Source: Streptomyces geranii (GTDB lineage Bacteria; Actinomycetota; Actinomycetes; Streptomycetales; Streptomycetaceae). From it: 64,000 nucleotides of DNA. The translations under genes and the position numbers were made by a program. Below are positions 49,439 to 58,218 of this stretch, one piece after another (the stretch's first letter is position 1; each line of letters begins with the position of its first letter). The stretch lies in the NCBI RefSeq assembly GCF_002954775.1, contig NZ_PJME01000004.1:310001-374000 (forward strand), given 5' to 3'. The notes beneath the pieces are model-generated. The model saw nothing but the letters and a program-made list of their open reading frames with translations. It searched no databases and was not told the origin of the DNA.

Positions 49439-50566
49439 ATGTCCGACATCCCGCTCGGCGTCCTCGACCTGATCCCGATCTCGTCCGGCTCCAACGCCAC
49501 CGAGGCGCTGCGCAACTCCATCGACCTGGCCCAACAGGCCGAGAGCTTCGGGTACGCCCGCTACTGGTACGCCGAGCACCACCTCAACCCGGGTGTCGCG
49601 GGCACCTCGCCCGCCGTCGTCCTCGCCCTGACCGCCTCCGCGACCTCGACCATCCGGCTCGGCTCCGGCGCCGTACAACTCGGTCACCGCACGGCCCTGT
49701 CCACCGTCGAGGAGTTCGGCCTGATCGACGCGCTGCACCCGGGCCGACTCGACCTGGGCCTCGGCCGCTCCGGTGGGCGTCCGCCCGGTGGACCCGCGAC
49801 GCCGGTGCCCGGCGCGACCCCGGTGACCGACGGCCGTACTCCCAACGGTCTGCGCATCCCGCCCCGGTTCTCCTTCGAACATCTGCTCGGCTCCCCGCGC
49901 GTCGCCCTCCAGCGCAAGCTGCTCCTGCTGCCGAACGCCGAGTCGCAGGAGTACGGCGAGCAGATCGACGACGTCCTGGCGCTGCTCGCGGGCACGTACC
50001 GCACCGCGGACGGCGTCGAGGCCCATGTCGTGCCCGGCGAGGGCGCCGACGTCGAGATCTGGATCCTGGGCAGCAGCGGCGGTGAGAGCGCGGAGGTCGC
50101 GGGCCGCAACGGGCTGCGGTTCGCGGCGAACTACCACGTCAGTCCGGCCACGGTGCTGGAGGCGGCCGAGGGCTATCGCGCCGCGTTCCAGCCCTCCGAC
50201 GTCCTGGACAAGCCGCACGTCAGCGTGTCCGCCGATGTCGTGGTCGCCGAGGACGACGAGACCGCCCGCGAACTCGCCACCGGCTACGGCCTCTGGGTCC
50301 GCAGCATCCGCAACGCCGAGGGCGCGATCCAGTTCCCCACACCCGATGAGGCCCGCGCCCACGAGTGGTCCGACGCGGACCGGGCCCTGGTCCAGGACCG
50401 CGTCGACACGCAGTTCGTCGGCTCCCCGGCCAAGGTCGCCGACCAGCTCGAACAGCTCCAGGAGGCCACCGGCGCCGACGAGTTGCTGATCACCACGATC
50501 ACCCACGGCCATGCGGACCGGGTGCGGTCGTACGAGCTGCTGGCCGAGGAGTGGCGCAAGCGGTAA
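49439..50566 (+). CDS. LLM-class monooxygenase D, LuxA/MsnO8-like
   Basis: 375 residues. Landmarks of the MsnO8 subgroup: [60 protein letters not shown] and [15 protein letters not shown] overlaps the previous stop, ten bases before ATG 49439. A strong bidirectional terminator follows, so this ends the leader-monooxygenase operon. Confidence 0.9.
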   Translation: MSDIPLGVLDLIPISSGSNATEALRNSIDLAQQAESFGYARYWYAEHHLNPGVAGTSPAVVLALTASATSTIRLGSGAVQLGHRTALSTVEEFGLIDALHPGRLDLGLGRSGGRPPGGPATPVPGATPVTDGRTPNGLRIPPRFSFEHLLGSPRVALQRKLLLLPNAESQEYGEQIDDVLALLAGTYRTADGVEAHVVPGEGADVEIWILGSSGGESAEVAGRNGLRFAANYHVSPATVLEAAEGYRAAFQPSDVLDKPHVSVSADVVVAEDDETARELATGYGLWVRSIRNAEGAIQFPTPDEARAHEWSDADRALVQDRVDTQFVGSPAKVADQLEQLQEATGADELLITTITHGHADRVRSYELLAEEWRKR

Positions 50567-50575
50567 CGGGGAGGA

Positions 50576-50630
50576 AGCGGGGCACCGGCGGGGCGTCGTC
50601 CTACGGGACGATCACCGCCGGTGCCCCGCT
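50576..50630. terminator. Bidirectional terminator between the monooxygenase operon and the merR gene
   Basis: AGCGGGGCACCGGCGG pairs perfectly (16 bp) with its complement at 50615-50630, and an inner TCGTCC/GGACGA stem extends it. It lies ten bases after one stop and 20 before the other. Confidence 0.9.
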
Positions 50631-50650
50631 GCCGAAGGCAGGCCGACCCG

Positions 50651-51022
50651 TCACGACTGTTCGTACGAATGCTGCGCCAGGCCGGCGCGCAGCCGCGTCA
50701 GCCGGTCGATCTCGGCGTCGAGGGCCGCGATCCTGCGGTCGATCACCCCGGAGCCGGGGATGTCGGAGTCCGGGGGCCCGCACCGGCGGCGCGGGTTCTC
50801 GACCAGCACGCCGATCCGGTCGGCGACGCCGCGCAGATCCTCCACGGTGAGCCCGAGCGCCAGCAGCTCCCGGATGACGCGGACGCGGGCCACCTCGTCG
50901 GGACCGTACTCGCGTTGTCCGGTGGCGGTGCGGCGCGGGGGCGGCAGCAGACCGCGCTCCTCGTAGAACCGCAGCGCCCGTGGGGTCGTGCCCGCCGCTG
51001 CCGCCGCATCCCCGATCCGCAT
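50651..51022 (-). CDS. MerR-family transcriptional regulator
   Basis: 123 residues. The winged helix starts MRIGDAAAAAGTTPRALRFY and continues GLLPPPRRTATGQREY; a dimerisation helix follows (DRRIAALDAEIDRLTRLRAG). There is a single cysteine (RRRCGPP) and no long ligand domain, so it resembles the small stress- or redox-sensing members. It is downstream of the quinone-reductase-type gene on the same strand and probably controls the MerR-type promoter ahead of that gene. Confidence 0.92.
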   Translation of the reverse strand: MRIGDAAAAAGTTPRALRFYEERGLLPPPRRTATGQREYGPDEVARVRVIRELLALGLTVEDLRGVADRIGVLVENPRRRCGPPDSDIPGSGVIDRRIAALDAEIDRLTRLRAGLAQHSYEQS

Positions 51023-51079
51023 TCCGCCCCCGCATCCCAGCGCCCGTCGCCCGTCGCCGCGAGCGAGCGCCGCGACCCG

Positions 51080-52117
51080 TCACCGTGGCGGCAGCTCCAC
51101 GACCACGGTCCCGAAGTGCCGCCCCTCGAACAGTTCCTGCAACGCCCGAGCCGCCCGTTCCATGCCCGGGACCCGCACATGCGGGAAGGTGATCTCGCCG
51201 GAGCGCAGCCAGCCCCCGAAGCGCCTGGTCCACTCCTCCGTCACCTCGGGATGGTCCTGGCCGCTGTAGCCGTACAGCGAGACGCCCTGGTTGACGAGCC
51301 GGAAGGTGTCGATCTCAGCGAGCGCGCTGCCACCGTCCCCCTGCGGCGCCAACTGCCCCGCCAGCGCGCCGATCAGTACGAAGCGGGCGCCCCTGCGCGC
51401 GGCGCGCACAGCCGCCGTCAGCTGCTCGCCGCCGACGTTGTCCAGCAGTACGTCGATGCCGTCCGGCGCGGCCTTGGCGAGCTGTTCGTCCACCGAGCGC
51501 CCGGGCCCCGGCACCACGACGGCGTCGTAGCCCAGTTCGGCCCGTAGTCGCTCGGCCTTCTCCGGCGACCGCGTGCTCCCGATGACCCTGCCGGCGCCCA
51601 GGAGCCGGGCGACAGGGCCCGCCAGTGTGCCGACCCCTCCCGCCGCTCCCGTGACGAACACGGTCTCCCCGGGCCGGACTTGGGCGAGCCGGGTGAGTGC
51701 TCCGTAGGCGGCCGACCCCGACGACAGCTGGGCCACCGGGTCGGGCAGGGCGTCGTCCAGGGGAGCGCAGTCGGCCGCCGCCAGCAGCGCGTGCTCGCGC
51801 CACCCGAGCAGGTGCGTGACCATGTCCCCCGGACGGAAGGGACCGCCGGGCGCGGCCACCACGACCTCACCGACAGCGGGCCCGAACAGCGTGTCGCCGA
51901 CGTTGATCCGGGGCAGGGGTACGCCGTCCGGCTGTCCGCCGATGAGAGTGCGCAGCCCGGGGAAGACGAGGAAGTACCTGTTGCGGACGACGACTTGCCC
52001 TGGACCGGGCACGGGGAACGGCCGCTCCGCGAGCGTGAAGTGCTCGGGTCCGGGGAGCCCGGCGGGGTCGTCGGTCAGCATGATCTCGTGGGTCGTGGAC
52101 GGCAGGGATGTGGCCAT
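51080..52117 (-). CDS. MDR-family NADPH-dependent oxidoreductase (zinc-independent)
   Basis: 345 residues. The nucleotide site is FVTGAAGGVGTLAG, preceded by SSGSAAYGALTRLAQVRPGE; the C-terminal YGYSGQDHPEVTEEW is typical of the leukotriene B4/curcumin reductase-like branch. It probably reduces enones or quinones. ATG 52117 has GGAG about eight bases upstream. First gene of a two-gene unit with merR. Confidence 0.9.
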   Translation of the reverse strand: MATSLPSTTHEIMLTDDPAGLPGPEHFTLAERPFPVPGPGQVVVRNRYFLVFPGLRTLIGGQPDGVPLPRINVGDTLFGPAVGEVVVAAPGGPFRPGDMVTHLLGWREHALLAAADCAPLDDALPDPVAQLSSGSAAYGALTRLAQVRPGETVFVTGAAGGVGTLAGPVARLLGAGRVIGSTRSPEKAERLRAELGYDAVVVPGPGRSVDEQLAKAAPDGIDVLLDNVGGEQLTAAVRAARRGARFVLIGALAGQLAPQGDGGSALAEIDTFRLVNQGVSLYGYSGQDHPEVTEEWTRRFGGWLRSGEITFPHVRVPGMERAARALQELFEGRHFGTVVVELPPR

Positions 52118-52194
52118 GTCGGGGCTCCTGTACGGGGGTTGAGGGCGTGAGCGCGTGCCGTCACGGCCGGTCGGGTCCGGCCGTCGGCGCGCAG

Positions 52195-52226
52195 ACGCTA
52201 ACCCCTGACCCGCACGTCAGGGGCAA
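52195..52226 (-). promoter_or_regulatory. MerR-type promoter/operator of the oxidoreductase-merR unit
   Basis: On the minus strand TTGCCC and TAGCGT are separated by an overlong 20-base spacer, and the interval holds the perfect inverted repeat CCCCTGAC-N6-GTCAGGGG (52202-52223). An operator inside a stretched spacer is the hallmark of MerR-activated promoters, and a MerR gene is in the same unit. Confidence 0.75.
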
Positions 52227-52243
52227 GGGACGCGAAGGCTCCG

Positions 52244-52272
52244 TTGACACCGTCCGTCCCGCGTGTTTGCAT
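52244..52272 (+). promoter_or_regulatory. Promoter of the leader peptide at 52279
   Basis: TTGACA and TTGCAT are separated by 17 bases; ATG 52279 lies six bases after the -10, so the message would be leaderless. The same geometry is found at 56723-56758. Confidence 0.65.
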
Positions 52273-52278
52273 CCGGGC

Positions 52279-52377
52279 ATGCCGTCGCCAGCGCCGTTGA
52301 CCCGCCGCCGCGCCGTGGACCTCGTCCGCGTGGCCGCCGCGCTGTGTCCCATGACCGGCTGCGCACACGCCTCCTGA
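52279..52377 (+). CDS. Putative Cys leader peptide (type I) before the sulfite-oxidase-like gene
   Basis: 32 codons, starting MPSPAPLTRRRAVDLVRV and continuing AAALC, then PMTGCAHAS-stop. The LTRR..VDL.RV..ALC core matches three other leaders here. There is no Shine-Dalgarno sequence, and the promoter position predicts a leaderless start. The 136 bp to the enzyme gene hold nothing coding. Confidence 0.75.
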   Translation: MPSPAPLTRRRAVDLVRVAAALCPMTGCAHAS

Positions 52378-52513
52378 CGTTCCGTCAAGCGCCCTTCAGT
52401 ACACGCCAGTTGCGTACGTGGCATCCGCACCGACGGCTGCCGCCCCTGCCCCGGCCCTGGTGCGCGCCGACCCCTGCCGAGCTGTTCCGCCCCCCCCATG
52501 ACGAGGAACCGCC

Positions 52514-53791
52514 ATGCTGCCTTCCCGTACCCCCACCGGTCACCACGACGAAGCCGACTACGACCAGCGCCGTCTCCGCCAATGGCTCGCCGGTGAGGCC
52601 AGAGCCGACGGGGTCACCCGCCGGCGACTGCTCAGCCTGCTCGCCGCCACCGCCGCCGGAACCGCGCTCGGCACCGCACGACCCGCCCACGCCGCCGACA
52701 CGCCGATCGTCAAGCCGTTGCCGCCCGAGTGGTTCATCCCGCGCGGCACCAACGCCGAGACCCGCTGGGAGGCCCTGCGCGGCACCGGCCACCACACCCC
52801 CAACGAACTGTTCTTCGTCCGCAACCACACCACCACCCCCGTCCTCGACGCCGACGAATGGCGGCTGCGGCTGTGGGGGAGCGGGCTGCGCGGCACGCCC
52901 GGCGAGGACCGGCCGGTGGAGTTCGGGTACGACGACCTGCGCGCCCTGCCCGCCGTCACCCGTACCGCCTTCGTCGAGTGCGCCGGGAACGGCCGCTCCT
53001 TCTACACGAGCCAGCAGGGCCAGACGGTCACCGGCACCGCGTGGACCCTCGGCGCGATCGGCGTCGCCCGCTGGCGCGGGGTGCGGCTGGGCGACGTACT
53101 GCGCAAGGCCGGACTGTCCCGGAACGCCGTCGACGTGCAACCGCGCGGTCTCGACGCCGAGTTCGTCAGCGGCGGCGAGAGCCTGGGCCGGGTGCGTCGG
53201 CCGCTGCCGCTGGCCAAGGCGCTGGACGACGTACTGCTCGCTTACGAGATGAACGGCGAGCCGCTGCCGTACGACCACGGGTACCCGGTGCGGGTGCTGG
53301 TGCCGTCCTGGATCGGGATCGCGTCGATCAAGTGGGTCGGCGACATCGAGGTGTCCGCGCAGCCGCTGTTCTCGCCCTGGAACACCGCCTTCTACCGGCT
53401 GTTCGGCTCCGCCTACCCGGAGGGCGGCAGCGCGCCGCTCACCCGGCAGACCGTGAAGAGCGCCTTCGAACTGGCGAGTGGGGCCACCTTCGCGGCGGGG
53501 GAGAGGCATGTGCTGCACGGGCGGTCGTGGTCGGGTGCGGGTGCCGTCGCCCGGGTCGATGTCAGCACCGACGGTGGGGTGAACTGGCGTCCGGCTCGGT
53601 TGCACGATCGGCCTCGGGCGGCCACCTGGACGCGGTGGTCCCTTGGGTGGCGGCCCGACGTACCTGGTGCCACGCACCTGCTGGCCCGGGCCACGGATAC
53701 GGCGGGGCGTACGCAGCCGGATGTGGCGGTGCCGAACACGCAGGGGTACCTGTTCGATGCGGTGGTCCGGCATCCGGTGAGTGTCGTGTAG
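52514..53791 (+). CDS. Sulfite-oxidase-type molybdopterin oxidoreductase, Tat-exported
   Basis: 425 residues. TRRRLLSLLAATAAGTAL is a Tat signal ending near HAAD, although it starts about 35 residues in. The molybdenum ligand is C156 in FVECAGNGRSFY. WTLGAIGVARWRGVRLGDVL and the C-terminal dimerisation domain (VDVSTDGGVNW, ATDTAGRTQP) match the sulfite oxidase/SoxC group. It would oxidise sulfite to sulfate outside the membrane. ACGAGGAA precedes ATG 52514. The Cys leader upstream links it to sulfur supply. Confidence 0.9.
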   Translation: MLPSRTPTGHHDEADYDQRRLRQWLAGEARADGVTRRRLLSLLAATAAGTALGTARPAHAADTPIVKPLPPEWFIPRGTNAETRWEALRGTGHHTPNELFFVRNHTTTPVLDADEWRLRLWGSGLRGTPGEDRPVEFGYDDLRALPAVTRTAFVECAGNGRSFYTSQQGQTVTGTAWTLGAIGVARWRGVRLGDVLRKAGLSRNAVDVQPRGLDAEFVSGGESLGRVRRPLPLAKALDDVLLAYEMNGEPLPYDHGYPVRVLVPSWIGIASIKWVGDIEVSAQPLFSPWNTAFYRLFGSAYPEGGSAPLTRQTVKSAFELASGATFAAGERHVLHGRSWSGAGAVARVDVSTDGGVNWRPARLHDRPRAATWTRWSLGWRPDVPGATHLLARATDTAGRTQPDVAVPNTQGYLFDAVVRHPVSVV

Positions 53792-53820
53792 GGGTTGTCG
53801 GTCGGGTGCTGCGCCTTCGT

Positions 53821-53857
53821 GGCTGGTCGCGCAGTTCCCCGCGCCCCTTTGGGGCGC
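53821..53857. repeat. Dispersed terminator-like repeat, intergenic copy
   Basis: The hairpin GCGCCCC-TTT-GGGGCGC (53841-53857) with the flank GGCTGGTCGCGCAGTTCCCC lies between the convergent sulfite-oxidase-like and metX genes and probably ends both. Its reverse complement recurs inside the NRPS at 7549-7583. Confidence 0.8.
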
Positions 53858-53869
53858 GCTGCTGAACTG

Positions 53870-54922
53870 CTAGTCGACCAGTTCCCGTACTAGTGCCGCC
53901 ACTTGTTCCACCTCGATCAGGAAGCCGTCGTGGCCGTAGGGGGACTCGACCACGCGGAGGCCGTCCGCCGAGCCGATTCCTGCGGCGAGTTCGGCCTGTT
54001 GGGCCAGGGGATACAAACGGTCCGAACTCACCCCGGCAACAAGGGTGTTGGCCGTCACCCGGCGCAGGGCCGTGCGCGTACCGCCCCGGCCGCGGCCTAC
54101 GTCGTGCGTGTTCATGGCGTCGGCCAGTGCCACATAGCTGCCCGCGTCGAAACGGCGTACCAGCTTGGCTGCGTGGTGGTCGAGATACGACTCGACCTGG
54201 TAACGGCCGCCGTTCCAGGGGTTCTCCGTGCCCTGGGGCGTGCGGCCGAAGCGGATCTGCAGTTCCGGCTCGCTGCGGTAGGTGACATGGGCGATGCGGC
54301 GGGCCAGGCCGAGTCCGGCGTACGGTCCCTGACCCGTGGCGTGGTAGTCGCCGTCGTGCCAGTGCGGGTCGCTGCGGATGGCGTGCAGCTGCATGCCGGC
54401 CCAGGCGATCTGCTCCGCGCTCGCCGCGGCCGTGGTGGCCAGCAGGAGCAGGGAGTTCGTGCGTTCCGGACGCGACACCGCCCACTCCACGGCCCGCATT
54501 CCGCCCATCGAGCCGCCGACGACCAGGGCCCAGCTGTCGATGCCGAGCGCGTCGGCCAGGTCGGCCTCCGCCGCGACCTGGTCGCGCTGGGTCAGGGTGG
54601 GGAAGGCGCCGCCCCAGTGCCGCCCGTCGGGGCGGGCCGAGGACGGTCCTGTGCTGCCCTGGCAGCCGCCCAGCACATTGGGCGCGACGACGAACCAGCG
54701 GTCCGTGTCCAGGGCCAGACCGGGTCCGATGAGGCCGTTCCACCAGCCGGGGGTGGGGTGACCGGGTTCGGCGGGACCGGCGACATGGCTGTCGCCGGTG
54801 AGCGCGTGCAGCACCAGTACGGCGTTGGAGCGGTCCGGCGCGAGCCGCCCCCAGGTCTCGAACGCCAGTCGTACGCCGGGCAGTTCACCGCCTGCCTCCA
54901 ACGGCAGCGGCGTCTCCCGCAC
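53870..54922 (-). CDS. metX: Homoserine O-acetyltransferase
   Basis: 350 residues from GTG 54922. The alpha/beta hydrolase nucleophile is S138 in VGGSMGGMRAVEW; NVLGGCQGSTGP and PYGHDGFLIE (catalytic His) are family motifs. It makes O-acetylhomoserine, the substrate of MetY encoded just upstream. Homology appears to extend before the GTG (PPTGAWREGDPPGRRQWH), in frame, with no ATG, GTG or TTG codon; a CTG at 55006, nine bases after the metY stop, could be the real start. The two genes form one operon for direct sulfhydrylation. Confidence 0.93.
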   Translation of the reverse strand: MRETPLPLEAGGELPGVRLAFETWGRLAPDRSNAVLVLHALTGDSHVAGPAEPGHPTPGWWNGLIGPGLALDTDRWFVVAPNVLGGCQGSTGPSSARPDGRHWGGAFPTLTQRDQVAAEADLADALGIDSWALVVGGSMGGMRAVEWAVSRPERTNSLLLLATTAAASAEQIAWAGMQLHAIRSDPHWHDGDYHATGQGPYAGLGLARRIAHVTYRSEPELQIRFGRTPQGTENPWNGGRYQVESYLDHHAAKLVRRFDAGSYVALADAMNTHDVGRGRGGTRTALRRVTANTLVAGVSSDRLYPLAQQAELAAGIGSADGLRVVESPYGHDGFLIEVEQVAALVRELVD

Positions 54923-55014
54923 GTGCCACTGACGGCGACCCGGAGGGTCCCCCTCCCGCCAGGCCCCGGTGGGCGGTGGCGGGAGAGGGACCCCGGAGGT
55001 CGTCAGTACGGTGT

Positions 55015-56376
55015 TCAGGACGCGGCCTTCGCGGCGCGGAAGCCTGCCTCCAGGTCCGCCTTGAGGTCGGCGAGGTTCTCGATGCCGACCGACAGCCGCA
55101 CCAGGCCGGGCGAGGTGCCCGTCGCCGCCAACTGCCCCTCGTCCAACTGGCTGTGGGTGGTGGACGCCGGGTGGATGATGAGGCTGCGGACGTCACCGAT
55201 GTTGGCGAGATGGCTGAACAGCTCGACCGCGTCGACGAACCGCTTGCCCGCCTCGACCCCGTCCCGCAGCTCGAAGGCGAGGATCGCGCCGGCGCCGCGC
55301 GGCAGGTAGCGCTGCCCCGCCTCGTACCAGCGGTTGGACTCCAGTCCCGGGTAGTGGACGGCGGCGACCTCGTCGCGCTGCTCCAGCCACTCGGCCAGGG
55401 CCTGGGCGTTGGCGGAGTGCCGCTCGATACGCAGGCTCAGCGTCTCCACGCCCTGGAGGAGCAGGAACGCCGAGTGCGGGGAGAGCGCGGGGCCGATGTC
55501 CCGCAGCAACTGGACGCGCAGCTTGATGGCGAACGCGCCCGGGCCGAGCGCCGGCCAGTACTGCAGGCCGTGGTAGCTGGGGTCCGGCTCGGTGAAGTCG
55601 GGGAAGCGCTCGGGGTGCGCGCCGAAGTCGAAGGAGCCGCCGTCGACGACGACACCGGCGATCGTGGTGCCGTGGCCGCCGAGGAACTTGGTCGCCGAGT
55701 GGACGACGATGTCGGCGCCGTGCTCAAGGGGCCGCAGGAGGTAGGGAGTCGGGACCGTGTTGTCCACGATCAGCGGGACGCCCGCCTCGTGCGCGACGTC
55801 GGCGACGGCCTGTACGTCGAGCACGTTGCCGCGCGGGTTGCCGAGGGTCTCGGCGAACAGGGCCTTCGTGTTGGGCCGGATCGCCGACCGCCAGGCCTCG
55901 AAGTCGTCCGGGTCGTCGACGAAGGACACCTCGATGCCGAACTTGGGCAGCGTGTGCCGGAACAGGTTGTACGTGCCGCCGTACAGGGACGTACTGGAGA
56001 CGATGTGGTCGCCCGCGCTCGCCAGCGTCAGGATCGCGAGGGTCTCCGCGGCCTGTCCGGAGGCCAGCGCGACGGCGGCGACACCGCCTTCGAGTGCGGC
56101 GATCCGCTGCTCGAAGACGTCCTGGGTGGGGTTGTGGATGCGGGTGTAGATGTTGCCGGGCTCGGCGAGGGAGAACAGGTCGGCGGCGTGCTGGGTGTCG
56201 CGGAAGACGAACGACGTCGTCTGGTAGATCGGCGTCGCGCGGGCCCCGGTCGTCGGGTCGGGGGCGGCGCCGGCGTGGATCTGCTTGGTCTCGAACGACC
56301 AGGCCGAGGTGTCGGGGCCGGCCGGCTCGTCCTCGGGGGTGTGACCTGCGGTGACGGAGTCGATGGGCTGGCTCAT
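55015..56376 (-). CDS. metY: O-acetylhomoserine sulfhydrylase
   Basis: 453 residues. The PLP lysine is K230 in [42 protein letters not shown] and [13 protein letters not shown] match the Cys/Met PLP family, and the length fits MetY rather than cystathionine synthases. It joins sulfide (or methanethiol) to O-acetylhomoserine to give homocysteine (or Met). GGGAGA precedes ATG 56376. A Cys-Cys-containing leader lies 200 bp upstream; a small stem CTGCCG/CGGCAG at 56489-56507 lies between them. Confidence 0.95.
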   Translation of the reverse strand: MSQPIDSVTAGHTPEDEPAGPDTSAWSFETKQIHAGAAPDPTTGARATPIYQTTSFVFRDTQHAADLFSLAEPGNIYTRIHNPTQDVFEQRIAALEGGVAAVALASGQAAETLAILTLASAGDHIVSSTSLYGGTYNLFRHTLPKFGIEVSFVDDPDDFEAWRSAIRPNTKALFAETLGNPRGNVLDVQAVADVAHEAGVPLIVDNTVPTPYLLRPLEHGADIVVHSATKFLGGHGTTIAGVVVDGGSFDFGAHPERFPDFTEPDPSYHGLQYWPALGPGAFAIKLRVQLLRDIGPALSPHSAFLLLQGVETLSLRIERHSANAQALAEWLEQRDEVAAVHYPGLESNRWYEAGQRYLPRGAGAILAFELRDGVEAGKRFVDAVELFSHLANIGDVRSLIIHPASTTHSQLDEGQLAATGTSPGLVRLSVGIENLADLKADLEAGFRAAKAAS

Positions 56377-56575
56377 GGTTCTCCCTTGTGCGGGGCGTGC
56401 GGGGGTGTGCGAGGGGCACGGAAGGCTTTCCGGGATGCCTCAGGAGTGCTTCAGACGTGCTTCAGGGGTGCCTCGGACGACCGCGCGGCTGCCGCCCGGA
56501 CCGGCAGGGACCGGGGCAGGGCGAAGGCAGCGCGGAGCGATGGCGAAAAGAGGGAACGGGTACCGGAGGGCGAGG

Positions 56576-56650
56576 TCAGCTCACGGCGGGACAACACGCG
56601 GTGGTGACAAGCCCGTAGTCAACGTGGCGACGAGTCACGAGCACGGTCAT
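56576..56650 (-). CDS. Putative Cys-Cys leader peptide (type II) before metY-metX
   Basis: 24 codons, VTRRHVDYGLVTTACC and then PAVS-stop. The core VDYGLVTTACC matches the leader at 60977 (VVDFGRVKSTSC). TTATCT ends six bases before the ATG, predicting a leaderless start, but no convincing -35 is present and there is no Shine-Dalgarno sequence. It points at the metY-metX operon, whose product homocysteine competes with cysteine for sulfide. Confidence 0.7.
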   Translation of the reverse strand: MTVLVTRRHVDYGLVTTACCPAVS

Positions 56651-56722
56651 GGAGTCAGATAACCACAGCAAGGCCGCGAAGCACCAGCGCGTCAGGACCG
56701 TCTCACGAGGCAAGACGCATGG

Positions 56723-56751
56723 TGGACGCACCTTCTTCCGTGTGCTTTGAT
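56723..56751 (+). promoter_or_regulatory. Promoter of the leader peptide at 56758
   Basis: TGGACG and TTTGAT are separated by 17 bases; ATG 56758 lies six bases after the -10, giving a leaderless message. The geometry is identical to that of the 52279 leader. Confidence 0.55.
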
Positions 56752-56757
56752 CCGGCC

Positions 56758-56847
56758 ATGGAGACCACTGGCACGGCACACACGGTGCTGCTCGACCCCT
56801 TCTGGGTGAGCCGCCGCGCCGACCAGTTCGACCAGGTCTGTTGCTGA
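56758..56847 (+). CDS. Putative Cys-Cys leader peptide before the broken oxygenase gene
   Basis: 29 codons, METTGTAHTVLL at the start and RRADQFDQVCC-stop at the end. Tandem Cys codons directly before the stop resemble the leader at 39985. A stem CCGCCC/GGGCGG (56908-56926) lies between it and the next gene, then AAGGAG at 56942. The gene it would control is now a pseudogene, so this leader may be an orphan. Confidence 0.65.
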   Translation: METTGTAHTVLLDPFWVSRRADQFDQVCC

Positions 56848-56951
56848 CCGCCCCACACCGGTTCGCGACGCCCGCTTCTCTCTCCGCGCTTCCCTCCACC
56901 GGCAACTCCGCCCGTTCCCAGGGCGGTTCGCTGCTGCCGCTAAGGAGCACC

Positions 56952-57360
56952 ATGGCTCAGCCCACAGCCCTGCCCGTCATCGATCTCGCCCGGTTCCGCG
57001 CCCCTGACACCGACCGCGAGACCTTCCTCGCCGAACTCCGCGCCGCCGCCCACGAGGTGGGCTTCTTCTACGTCACCGGACACGGCGTCCCCGCCGCCGT
57101 ACGGACGAGGCACTCGACGCCGCCCGCGCCTTCTTCGCCCTACCTGAAGAGGAGCGGCTGGCGATCGAGAACCTCAACTCCCCTCAGTTCAGGGGCTATA
57201 CGCGTACCGGAACCGAGTACACGGCCGGCAGTGCCGACTGGCGTGAGCAGATCGACATCGGCCCCGAACGCGTGGCCGTGGACGTCGGACCCGGCGACCC
57301 GGACTACCTCCGCCTCGTCGGGCCGAACCAATGGCCCACCGCGCTGCCGGAGTTGCGCGA
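56952..57360 (+). pseudogene. IPNS-like 2-oxoglutarate/Fe(II) oxygenase, 5' part with frameshift
   Basis: AAGGAG precedes ATG 56952. The start PVIDLARFR and EVGFFYVTGHGVPAA is typical of isopenicillin-N-synthase-like oxygenases. Near 57,100-57,110 the homologous frame shifts and continues as DEALDAARAFFALPEEERL, NSPQFRGYTRTG, up to PNQWPTALPELRD. There it joins a metY-like fragment. Only about 135 of some 330 codons remain, and the iron ligands are lost. Confidence 0.85.
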
Positions 57361-57780
57361 CATCCACGCCTGCACCCGGCTGTCCAACCCGACCACTGCA
57401 GTCGCCGAGGAACGCATCGCCTCCCTGGAGGGCGGCGCGGCGGCCGTAGCGGTGGCCAGCGGCCAGGCCGCGACCGCCCTCGCCCTGCTGAACCTCGCCC
57501 GCACCGGCGACCACATCGTCGCCTCGTCCTCCCTCTACGGCGGCACCCGCACCCTCCTCGAACACACCTTCGCCGACTTCGGCATCAAGGTCACCTTCAT
57601 CGACGACCCGGACGACCTCGAAGCCTGGGCCTCGGCCATACGCCCGGCCACCAAGGTCCTCTTCGGCGAGAGCATCGGCAACCCGCGCGGCAACGTTCTC
57701 GACATCGATGCCATCGCCCGTATCGCCCACGAGGCCGGCGTCCCGCTCGTCATCGACAACACCGTGCTCACGCCCTACGC
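57361..57780 (+). pseudogene. Internal fragment of a second metY-like gene
   Basis: In frame after the oxygenase fragment the sequence becomes [48 protein letters not shown] and VIDNTVLTPY, which is MetY-like but different from the intact metY at 55015. It lacks the first about 85 residues and everything from before the PLP lysine onwards. It ends abruptly at a junction with a minus-strand regulator fragment. Confidence 0.85.
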
Positions 57781-58101
57781 GATGCCCGGCCCGTACCCGG
57801 GCAGCCGCAGCGCCCGCTCGGGGTCGGCCGGTGAGAAGTGCCGGTTGCGGAAGACCTGGCCGGCCACCCCGAGCGCGATGTCCTTCTCCGAACAACGGGC
57901 CGTCGCGGTCAGTACCGCCGCACCCGCAGCCCCGGCCAACTCGCTGTAGACATGCAGGAGTTCGGTCTTCCCGCTGGCGACAGGGCTGCTGACGGAGGTG
58001 ACGCTCCCGCGTCCGGCGAGACAGTCGGCCAGCAGCTCTCGCAGTCGCGTCACCTGGGTCTCACGTTCGACTAGAAGCACGGCAGGCTCCACATCCCACA
58101 C
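57775..58101 (-). pseudogene. 5' fragment of a LAL/LuxR-type AAA regulator
   Basis: From ATG 58101 the protein reads LLVERETQVTRLRELLADCL, then a P-loop-like SPVASGKTELLHVYSELAG, a usual LAL-family N-terminus (these are often 900 residues and control antibiotic clusters). After about 100 residues it meets the metY-like fragment and stops at 57775. The C-terminal LuxR helix-turn-helix is missing. The 117 bp behind its start hold nothing recognised. Confidence 0.8.
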
Positions 58102-58218
58102 GTCGCAGTGGCGTTGTAGGTAGCTCGGACATCAACGCCGTCGGTGACATCCATCCCGGTGCCGACCAGTGGGGACTGGCGGCGACCGGTAGTGAAGGGA
58201 GGCGAGGGGTCCGTTCCG

